Shown here one piece after another: positions 1-4,789 of a stretch of DNA of 9,177 nt. This DNA comes from Clostridia bacterium. GTDB lineage: Bacteria > Bacillota_A > Clostridia > Christensenellales > CAG-138. Position numbers and translations under genes: made by a program. Every line of letters starts with the position of its first letter. The first letter of the stretch is position 1. Under the pieces are notes generated by a model. The model had not been told where the DNA came from. It made no database searches and worked only from the letters and a program-made list of their open reading frames with translations. The DNA lies in the NCBI GenBank assembly GCA_017556125.1, contig JAFZCW010000029.1, positions 1 to 9,177 on the forward strand. Direction: 5' to 3'.

Positions 1-123
1 AAAGCCACCCGGTATATTGTGTTTTTCACAGACAAGACAGCTTTTGCCGGCATTCAGGACGGTGCACGCGGCAGCAAGACCACCGTTTCCCGCGCCTATG
101 ATGATGACGTCGTACCGGTCCAT
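1..123 (-). CDS. FAD-dependent oxidoreductase, phytoene desaturase/retinol saturase-like (N-terminus only)
   Basis: Only the first 41 residues lie in the window; the gene runs off the left edge. The protein begins MDRYDVIIIGAGNGGLAAAC, a beta-strand followed by a glycine-rich dinucleotide-binding loop (GAGNGG, residues 10-15), and ends in the window with CEKHNIPGGF, where the acidic residue E33 is placed to bind the FAD ribose and PGG follows as in CrtI-type flavoproteins. The GNGG form of the loop and the NIPGG segment suggest the phytoene desaturase/carotenoid isomerase/retinol saturase group rather than a thioredoxin reductase. The start ATG (121-123) has an AGAGG ribosome site a few bases upstream, inside the end of the preceding lipid kinase gene. 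The gap between the two genes is 3 bp, so they are almost certainly cotranscribed. The substrate cannot be told from this fragment. Confidence 0.8.
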   Translation of the reverse strand, partial: MDRYDVIIIGAGNGGLAAACTVLNAGKSCLVCEKHNIPGGF

Positions 124-126
124 TCT

Positions 127-978
127 TTATACCTCTGTTTCCACGGTATAGGTCAGAACGTTTTCAATGACATCTCCGTCGATCTGCAAGGCGCACGGTT
201 CTTCAAAGGACACTGTCACCTTTTTCCCCGTCTTAACCGTGACCCAGTCTTTCTTTTTGACGTGTTCGCCCTTGTTCAGGGACGGGAACCGCATCAGGGT
301 GATCAGACGGCTCTTCTTATAGATCGTCACGGAAGTGACCAGATTGTCCTCATTGAGACGGTCCTGGTCCGGAGCGACCATCAGTCCGCCGCCGTAAAAG
401 CGTCCCTTCATCGTTGATGCCAGCCAAACGTTCTCGTATTTCTCGGTGACCCCGTCGACCGTGACGGTCGCCTTGTTCAGTTTGTAGCCTCCCAGCAGGA
501 GCTTGATGGCGATACTGGAATAATTGACCGGCTTATCGGAAGTTTCCCTCTGAATGTCCCCGACCCTGCAGGTTTCCCCGTCCAGTCCATAGCCGATACC
601 GTTCAGAAAACGCCTCTGAATGCCGTTGACGGTGACCAGCGGAAGATTCTTCAAAAGCGGGCGCAGGTCCAGCCTGTCATCCTTCGCGCGCGCTTCATTG
701 TCACGCCAGAAGTCATTTCCGCTCCCGCACTTGGCATAGAAAACATTGTTCTTGAACTCGTATCCGTACAGATCGTTGGCAAACCGGTTGACCGTTCCGT
801 CCCCTCCGGTCAGGATCACCTCATCGTCTTCCTTCAGCCCGTCAAAGTATTTCCTCATGTCCTGGATATCCAGCAGACTGACGAACTCGCCCTCAAGATG
901 ATGTGCTTCCGCCCACGCTCTGGCGTCCTGTTCTCCTTTGGAATTGTTTGCCTTTGGGTTGAATAAAAAATGAATCAT
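127..978 (-). CDS. Diacylglycerol kinase-family lipid kinase (YegS/DagK-like)
   Basis: A 283-residue soluble protein of the diacylglycerol kinase catalytic-domain family, which phosphorylates lipid hydroxyl groups at the membrane face using ATP. The N-terminus MIHFLFNPKANNSKG matches the first strand and phosphate-contacting loop of the family (NP.A..G). The signature GGDGTVN is at residues 58-64 and the second nucleotide/active-site loop GSGNDF at 85-90. The C-terminal beta domain shows FLNGIGYGLDG, the FYGGG turn, and near the end LQIDGD, which matches the LQIDGE family motif. Length is close to the usual 290-300. An in-frame start further upstream (1005) is possible, but AAGGAG six bases before the ATG at 978 decides for the shorter form. 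It is the first gene of an operon with the FAD oxidoreductase 3 bp downstream. The actual lipid substrate (diacylglycerol, phosphatidylglycerol or another) is not readable from sequence. Confidence 0.88.
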   Translation of the reverse strand: MIHFLFNPKANNSKGEQDARAWAEAHHLEGEFVSLLDIQDMRKYFDGLKEDDEVILTGGDGTVNRFANDLYGYEFKNNVFYAKCGSGNDFWRDNEARAKDDRLDLRPLLKNLPLVTVNGIQRRFLNGIGYGLDGETCRVGDIQRETSDKPVNYSSIAIKLLLGGYKLNKATVTVDGVTEKYENVWLASTMKGRFYGGGLMVAPDQDRLNEDNLVTSVTIYKKSRLITLMRFPSLNKGEHVKKKDWVTVKTGKKVTVSFEEPCALQIDGDVIENVLTYTVETEV

Positions 979-1027
979 AGAAAGCTCCTTTCGAATCACT
1001 GTCAAGATGATCGTGATAAATGAATCG

Positions 1028-1060
1028 GGTCGGCGGCTTCCGAAACAACTTCAGCCGACC
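1028..1060. other. Hairpin in the leader region of the lipid kinase gene
   Basis: Perfect 7-bp inverted repeat GGTCGGC (1028-1034) / GCCGACC (1054-1060) with a 19-base loop. On the minus strand it lies 50-80 bases upstream of the lipid kinase start codon, just downstream of an AT-rich TATTATATT stretch (1066-1074) that could be a -10 region; I see no convincing -35. No U-run follows on either strand, so it is unlikely to be a plain terminator. It may be an mRNA leader structure or an operator. Confidence 0.35.
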
Positions 1061-1115
1061 TAAAGAATATAATATCACGAACATGCCCGGATATCATTCC
1101 CTGTTTCCGATTGAT

Positions 1116-1145
1116 AAACCTCGCGAAAGAAAACCTCGTGAAAGA
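1116..1145. repeat. Two tandem copies of a 15-bp direct repeat
   Basis: AAACCTCGCGAAAGA (1116-1130) is followed directly by AAACCTCGTGAAAGA (1131-1145), differing at one base, and then by AAAG, which would begin or slip into a third copy. The pair lies in the 284-bp non-coding region between the divergent lipid kinase and merR genes, about 60 bp upstream of the merR -35. A tandem operator or a replication-slippage duplication are both possible. Confidence 0.7.
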
Positions 1146-1205
1146 AAAGCAGCACTGTAATGAAGGAAAAACTTTCCGTTTTCAAATAATCATTGCGGTA
1201 CGCTA

Positions 1206-1236
1206 TTGACTCTTACGTTACGTAATAGTTTATGAT
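1206..1236 (+). promoter_or_regulatory. MerR-type promoter with 19-bp spacer and central operator palindrome
   Basis: A -35 TTGACT (1206-1211) and -10 TATGAT (1231-1236) are separated by 19 bp, the over-long spacing typical of promoters activated by MerR-family proteins through DNA distortion. Inside the spacer is the perfect 13-bp dyad TTACGT-T-ACGTAA (1213-1225), extended on both sides by matched ACT (1209-1211) and AGT (1227-1229). This resembles the operators of the BmrR/Mta/TipA group. It drives the adjacent merR gene, whose start is 27 bp after the -10, so autoregulation is the natural reading. Confidence 0.85.
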
Positions 1237-1262
1237 GGGTTCGCAGGGAGGTGATCCGCACC

Positions 1263-1994
1263 ATGATGACGGTAAAGGAAGTCAGCAAACTGACCGGAAT
1301 CAGTATACGCACCCTTCAGTACTACGACAGGATCGGGCTCCTGCGTCCGGCGAGACGGACAGATTCAGGATACCGCCTGTATGACGATTCTTCTCTGGAA
1401 ACGCTGAAGCAGATCCTGCTGTTCCGGGAACTGCAGTTTCCTTTAAAAGAGATCCGGGCCTTCATGACGGTCCCGGGCTATAACCGCGAGAAGGCGCTGG
1501 ATCAGCAGATCGGGCTTCTGAATCTGAGGAAACGTCATCTGGAGCAATTGATCCTTTATGCAGAAAACATGAAAGAAAAGAAAGGAGATCCTATGGATTT
1601 TTCGGCATTTGATACCCGCACGCTGAAAGAATACGAGAAGCGGGCAAAATCGGAATGGGGGGACACGGACGCCTACCGGGAATACGAAACCAGGACAAAG
1701 AACTGGACGCGTAGCGATTACAGCACGTTCGCGGACGATCTCATGCAGCTGTTTGCCGAGTTCGGACAGATGAAAAACCTGCCCCCGGATGATCCAAGAC
1801 CACAGGCGCAGGTAAGAAAACTTCAGAAATATATCACAGATCACATGTACCGCTGCACCGACGAGATCCTTCTGAGTCTCGGCGATGCGTACGAGAGCGG
1901 CGGAGAATTCACAAAAAACATCGATGCCGCAGGCGGCGAAGGAACCGCCCGCTTCACGGCGGAAGCGATCCGGTCCTGCTGCCGGAATTCATGA
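1263..1994 (+). CDS. MerR-family transcriptional activator with TipAS drug-binding domain (Mta/TipAL-like)
   Basis: A 243-residue regulator. Residues 1-70 are the winged helix-turn-helix: VKEVSKLTGISIRTLQYYDR, then a wing containing DSGYRLYDD. Residues about 75-110 form the long dimerisation coiled coil (helix of E/K/L-rich sequence). Residues about 130-240 match the TipAS antibiotic-recognition fold (WGDTDAYREYETRTKNW, HMYRCTDEILLSLGDAYESG, FTKNID, FTAEAIRSCC). Length is that of TipAL and Mta, about 250. A GTG in frame at 1251 lies within the Shine-Dalgarno sequence GGGAGGTGAT (1246-1255), so ATG 1263 is the likely start. In this family, binding of a thiopeptide or other hydrophobic drug to the TipAS domain switches on transcription of multidrug-resistance genes and of the regulator itself. 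No drug pump is next to it here; the downstream gene is convergent, so its regulon beyond itself is unknown. Confidence 0.93.
   Translation: MMTVKEVSKLTGISIRTLQYYDRIGLLRPARRTDSGYRLYDDSSLETLKQILLFRELQFPLKEIRAFMTVPGYNREKALDQQIGLLNLRKRHLEQLILYAENMKEKKGDPMDFSAFDTRTLKEYEKRAKSEWGDTDAYREYETRTKNWTRSDYSTFADDLMQLFAEFGQMKNLPPDDPRPQAQVRKLQKYITDHMYRCTDEILLSLGDAYESGGEFTKNIDAAGGEGTARFTAEAIRSCCRNS
1582..1595 (+). promoter_or_regulatory. Internal ribosome binding site and start codon for a stand-alone TipAS-like domain
   Basis: Within the merR gene, AAGGAGAT (1582-1589) precedes an in-frame ATG (1593-1595, Met111) with five bases between GGAG and the ATG. Translation from here would give a 133-residue protein (1593-1994) holding just the drug-binding domain, without the DNA-binding and coiled-coil parts. 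Streptomyces tipA is known to make such a short product, TipAS, from an internal in-frame start at nearly the same codon. That the site is used here is inference. Confidence 0.6.
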
Positions 1995-2024
1995 TTCCAA
2001 TGGCGGCTTCCGGGAAGGCTCCCG

Positions 2025-2642
2025 TCAGGAAACGGCCAGTCTTTTCCGGAGTCCCATCACGGAAACCGGCTTCACAAGGAACGCGCTCACCGCGATGGCA
2101 AGTATCCCGCAGACTGTTTCCGGGATCGGATTGCCGAGCGACTGCAGAACAATGACGGTACAGTCTATCGCGCAGAGAACAACGCCAACGGGTATCCCGA
2201 AACGCCGGTCCAGCACGACCGCTATGACGTCGAATCCGCCAAGGGAAGCCCCGCTCCTGATCGTAAGCCCCACGCCGCATCCCAGGAGAAGTCCTGCTGC
2301 AAGCGCTCCCGCGATCCCGGAGGGAGCGGTACAGGGAACGCGTGAGAAATAATCGAGAAGAAGCGGGAACATAAGGCTCGAGAATACGGTTTTCAGTGCG
2401 AACTGCTTGCCGCAGAGAACATACCCGAGTGCCAGAAGCACAATGTTATATACCATGACCACGGCGGGAAGCGGAAGAGACAGTGCTGCAGACGTCAGGC
2501 GCGCCAGCCCCGTCACGCCTCCGGAGGAAAAACCGTTCGGGATGATGATCAGTCCGAAAGCCGCAGCCGTCAGAAACGTACCGGTCACCAGCTCCAGGCA
2601 CTGTGTGCAGTTCCGGCGGATGTGCGTCAGTACGTTTTCCAT
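2025..2642 (-). CDS. YitT-family (DUF161) membrane protein, short form
   Basis: A 205-residue integral membrane protein. Hydrophobic segments fall roughly at residues 17-35, 58-78, 84-98, 108-128, 148-168 and 174-190. The family pattern is clear in NGFSSGGVTGLARL (36-49) and in SGASLGGFDVIAVVLDRRFG (130-149). Many YitT proteins are about 280 residues and carry a cytoplasmic C-terminal DUF2179 domain; this one stops right after the last membrane helix at GLRKRLAVS, so it is the membrane part only. AAGGGAG (2652-2658) lies nine bases upstream of the ATG. It is divergent from the lysR gene, with which it shares a compact 113-bp control region, so the LysR protein probably regulates it. Its stop is 30 bp from the convergent merR stop. 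Function is unknown for the family; a transport role is only a guess. Confidence 0.85.
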   Translation of the reverse strand: MENVLTHIRRNCTQCLELVTGTFLTAAAFGLIIIPNGFSSGGVTGLARLTSAALSLPLPAVVMVYNIVLLALGYVLCGKQFALKTVFSSLMFPLLLDYFSRVPCTAPSGIAGALAAGLLLGCGVGLTIRSGASLGGFDVIAVVLDRRFGIPVGVVLCAIDCTVIVLQSLGNPIPETVCGILAIAVSAFLVKPVSVMGLRKRLAVS

Positions 2643-2674
2643 AACAAGCGGCTCCCTTAAAATAACTTAAGCGA

Positions 2675-2703
2675 ATTATATTCCTTGGTATATGCTTTGA
2701 CAA
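2675..2703 (-). promoter_or_regulatory. Promoter of the yitT-like gene, overlapping the lysR -35
   Basis: On the minus strand, TTGTCA (2698-2703) and a consensus TATAAT (2675-2680) are spaced by exactly 17 bp. The spacer contains the imperfect dyad ATATtCCttGGtATAT (2678-2693), a possible regulator site. The -35 overlaps the -35 of the opposite lysR promoter by five bases. Confidence 0.75.
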
Positions 2704-2724
2704 GCACGCTTTTCCAATGATAAT
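2697..2724 (+). promoter_or_regulatory. Promoter of the lysR gene
   Basis: Consensus -35 TTGACA (2697-2702) and -10 GATAAT (2719-2724) with a 16-bp spacer. The -35 sits inside GCTT-TGAC-AAGC (2694-2705), a short dyad, and is nearly the same DNA as the -35 of the divergent promoter. Transcription would start near 2731, leaving a leader of about 25 bases. Confidence 0.7.
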
Positions 2725-2739
2725 ATAAGTTTATCTTAT
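2725..2739. promoter_or_regulatory. Candidate LysR operator (T-N11-A dyad)
   Basis: ATAAG-TTTAT-CTTAT is a perfect 5-bp-arm dyad. It contains the T-N11-A arrangement (T2726, A2738) usual for LysR-type recognition sites. It lies directly after the lysR -10, over the predicted transcription start, where binding would repress lysR. Ownership by this LysR protein is inferred from position. Confidence 0.5.
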
Positions 2740-2755
2740 GTTTTGGAGAGCCACC

Positions 2756-3649
2756 ATGACAACAAACCAGCTTCAGTATTTCGTTTCCGTCGCTTCCTGC
2801 AGAAGCTTTACAAAAGCCGCGGAACAGCATTTTCTGAGTCAGACCGCCATTACCCAGCAGATCCGCCTTCTCGAGGACAGCCTCGGCGTGAAACTGATCA
2901 ACCGGGACAAACGGCCGATCGAACTGACTGACGCGGGCAAGGTCTTCTATCATGAGGCAAGGGCCGTTCTCAGCCGGATGGACGAGGCGGTCATTCGAAC
3001 ACAGGAGGCTTCCGCCGGCCTTTCGGGTCTGATCAGAATCGGATATGAAAAAGGCTATGAGCGCAGCGATCTTTCTTCGCGGCTCCGGACGTTTCATCTT
3101 GCTTATCCGAACATCCTCTTTACCTGCATCCGCGAGAATACCGACCGGCTAGCGGAACTTCTTGAGCAGGACAAGCTGGATGTCATCTTCTCCTGGGACA
3201 GCACGAATCTGCGTCAGAACGAGGATGTCGGATACCGTCTTGATCTTCGCTCCCCACTGTCGGTTGCCCTGTACGGAAGCCATCCCTTTTCCATGCGCAA
3301 GTCGCTCTGCAGGGAGGATCTGAAGGACGAAACGATCCTTTACATGACGCCCGCAGGAAACAAGGATTCGTTCGGTGACGCCCATTTCATGGCGCTTTAT
3401 GAAGAAGCCGGATATCAACCCCGCATCGCGCTGCAGAGCAGCGACTGTGAAAGCCTCCTCATCATGGTCGCGGCGGAAGAAGGCATCACGATCCTTCCGT
3501 CCTATACGATCGAAAAGCTGACTAACGCTGAAAATCTGATCTTTGTTCCGCTTGAGGGTAAAAATGAATATGAAGAGATCTTCATGATCTGGAGAAAGAG
3601 CCGCGTCAGCGAAGCAGTCTCCTGTTTTCTGACCTCCTTCGGCGTATGA
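2756..3649 (+). CDS. LysR-family transcriptional regulator
   Basis: A 297-residue LysR-type regulator of standard length. Residues 4-62 are the winged helix-turn-helix (LQYFVSVASCRSFTKAAEQH, then SQTAITQQIRLLEDSLGVKL and LTDAGKVFY). A linker helix follows to about residue 88, and residues about 90-297 are the periplasmic-binding-protein-like effector domain, starting LSGLIRIGYEKGYE. The DAVIFSWD-like segment is seen as LDVIFSWDS, and LLIMVAAEEGITILPSY is the family's common C-terminal subdomain motif. The in-frame ATG at 2738 lies inside the candidate operator and has no ribosome site, whereas GGAGAG (2745-2750) precedes ATG 2756. It is divergent from the yitT-like gene, the classical target position. 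The co-inducer is unknown. Confidence 0.93.
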   Translation: MTTNQLQYFVSVASCRSFTKAAEQHFLSQTAITQQIRLLEDSLGVKLINRDKRPIELTDAGKVFYHEARAVLSRMDEAVIRTQEASAGLSGLIRIGYEKGYERSDLSSRLRTFHLAYPNILFTCIRENTDRLAELLEQDKLDVIFSWDSTNLRQNEDVGYRLDLRSPLSVALYGSHPFSMRKSLCREDLKDETILYMTPAGNKDSFGDAHFMALYEEAGYQPRIALQSSDCESLLIMVAAEEGITILPSYTIEKLTNAENLIFVPLEGKNEYEEIFMIWRKSRVSEAVSCFLTSFGV

Positions 3650-3689
3650 TGCTTCCGTTCCCCGTTCCATTCATCGGAAGAACAACGAT

Positions 3690-3714
3690 CGGCCGGAGCG
3701 ATAAGCCCCGGCCG
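3690..3714. terminator. Probable bidirectional terminator between convergent lysR and trxB
   Basis: CGGCCGG (3690-3696) pairs with CCGGCCG (3708-3714) around an 11-base loop in which a further GC/GC pair can form. A T-rich tract with TTTC and TTTT follows on the plus strand (3721-3733), and TCGTTGTTCTTCC on the minus strand. It is 40 bp past the lysR stop and 45 bp past the trxB stop. The U-runs are interrupted, so its strength is uncertain. Confidence 0.65.
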
Positions 3715-3759
3715 CTGCAAATCTGTTTCTTTTCATGACTCTGTCCGAATTCCGACGGG

Positions 3760-4668
3760 TCAGATCCTCGAGAGATACTGACAGGCGTTGATCGCCGCGT
3801 TGGCGCCGTCGGAGCAGGCGGTTGCCACCTGCCGCAATGTCTTCGACCGGCAGTCACCGGCAACAAAAACGCCTTCTGTCCTTGTCACGCCCGTTTCATC
3901 CGCTTCAAAATAGCCCCAGCGGTTCAGGAGCGCAAGATGCGCGAACGGACCGTTGTTCGGAATCAGTCCGACCGCAAGAAAAACGCCGTCACAGTTGACC
4001 GTTTTCTCCACGCCTTCCTCAATATATGTCACGCCGGTGAGTTTTCCGTTCTCCGTGACATATCCCGTCACGATCGTAGAAAGATGCGTCTCCACGTTGT
4101 GATAGGAAAACAGCGTCTCCTGTGATTTCGCGTCCGCGGTGAATTTCGGAAGGTCCTGCAGCATGGTCAGCTTCCGTGCCGTCTGGACGAGCGTGTTCGC
4201 TTCGACGAACGCGGAATTGCCGCCGCCGATGACGACGACATCTTTGTCCCTGTAGAGATCGCCGTCGCACACTGCGCAGAAGTGGATGCCCTCGCCTATC
4301 AGATCCGCTTCTCCGGGAAGCCCCAGCACCCGGTGCGTCGTTCCTGTTGCCAGAATAAGACTCCTTCCTTCGTAGGTGCTGCCTTCTTCCGTTCTGACAA
4401 CGAACGCGCCGTCACTCCTGTCCGCCCGCAGAACATTTTCGATCGCGACCTCTGCGCCCTGTCCGATTGCCTGATCCAGAAGCTTGTCGGCAAATTCATC
4501 GCCGCTGATCTCGGCGAATCCGGGAATGTTCTCGACCTTCGGCGTATTGACGATCTGACCGCCGAACACGCTCTTTTCGATTACCAGGACGCTTTTGCCG
4601 TTTCTTCTTCCGTAAACGGCGGCTGTCAGACCGGCAGGCCCTCCGCCGATAATGATGATGTCGTACAT
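3760..4668 (-). CDS. trxB: Thioredoxin reductase-like flavoprotein without the NADPH motif
   Basis: A 302-residue low-molecular-weight thioredoxin reductase-type FAD protein. The FAD loop GGGPAG is at residues 8-13, the redox-active CAVC pair at 131-134 (FCAVCDGD; CATC is commonest), the second nucleotide-binding loop GGGNSA at 148-153, and the C-terminal FAD motif GVFVAGDCRSKTLRQVATA at 266-284. Where E. coli-type enzymes have HRRxxxR, which grips the 2'-phosphate of NADPH, this protein has LQDLPKFTAD (170-179) with no arginine. The region looks more like the flavoprotein part of AhpF. The electron donor may thus be NADH, a ferredoxin or another carrier. AAAGGAG (4679-4685) precedes the ATG by ten bases. 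It lies 121 bp downstream of the redoxin-fused nrdD, on the same strand, with a hairpin but no clear promoter between. That suggests read-through expression and a role in reducing the NrdD redoxin domain, which is inference. Confidence 0.85.
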   Translation of the reverse strand: MYDIIIIGGGPAGLTAAVYGRRNGKSVLVIEKSVFGGQIVNTPKVENIPGFAEISGDEFADKLLDQAIGQGAEVAIENVLRADRSDGAFVVRTEEGSTYEGRSLILATGTTHRVLGLPGEADLIGEGIHFCAVCDGDLYRDKDVVVIGGGNSAFVEANTLVQTARKLTMLQDLPKFTADAKSQETLFSYHNVETHLSTIVTGYVTENGKLTGVTYIEEGVEKTVNCDGVFLAVGLIPNNGPFAHLALLNRWGYFEADETGVTRTEGVFVAGDCRSKTLRQVATACSDGANAAINACQYLSRI

Positions 4669-4727
4669 CTGTTCCGTTCTCCTTTGTCCGTCATGACCGC
4701 TCCTGTCCGCAGTCCGCTTTTCAAAAC

Positions 4728-4765
4728 AGAACCATGCACCGGGATATACCGCAATGCATGGTTCT
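4728..4765 (-). terminator. Terminator-like hairpin after nrdD, with a competing inverted repeat
   Basis: AGAACCATGCA (4728-4738) and TGCATGGTTCT (4755-4765) form a perfect 11-bp stem with a 16-base loop. Read on the minus strand the stem is followed by GTTTTG, a modest U-run, 25 bp past the nrdD stop. The loop contains GATATACCG (4743-4751), whose perfect complement CGGTATATC is at 4778-4786, immediately after the nrdD stop codon. Hence a second 9-bp pairing interleaves with the terminator stem. No promoter is evident between this hairpin and trxB. Confidence 0.75.
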
Positions 4766-4789
4766 TCTGATATCTTCCGGTATATCGGG

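Noticed and set aside
893..1084. A 63-codon minus-strand frame upstream of and overlapping the lipid kinase start, possible leader peptide
   Set aside because: No ribosome site was seen before its ATG, its later part is simply another frame of the kinase gene, and the sequence resembles no protein I know.
1164..1184. GGAAA-AAC-TTTCC followed by GTTTTC as a terminator or attenuator before merR
   Set aside because: A 5-bp AT-rich stem is not stable enough, and it lies upstream of the merR promoter.
1995..2024. CTTCCGGGAAG as a terminator between convergent merR and yitT-like genes
   Set aside because: Only a 4-5 bp stem with a 1-3 base loop and no U-run on either strand; too weak to call.
1885..2352. 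A 155-codon plus-strand frame overlapping the merR end and antisense to the yitT-like gene
   Set aside because: Low-complexity P/S/T/R-rich composition typical of a shadow frame; both overlapped genes match known families.
3149..3670. A 173-codon minus-strand frame antisense to lysR
   Set aside because: Shadow of the well-supported LysR protein; no domain or ribosome site.
4282..4770. A 162-codon plus-strand frame antisense to the start of trxB
   Set aside because: Overlaps the FAD-binding part of a clear flavoprotein gene and the nrdD terminator; no family resemblance.
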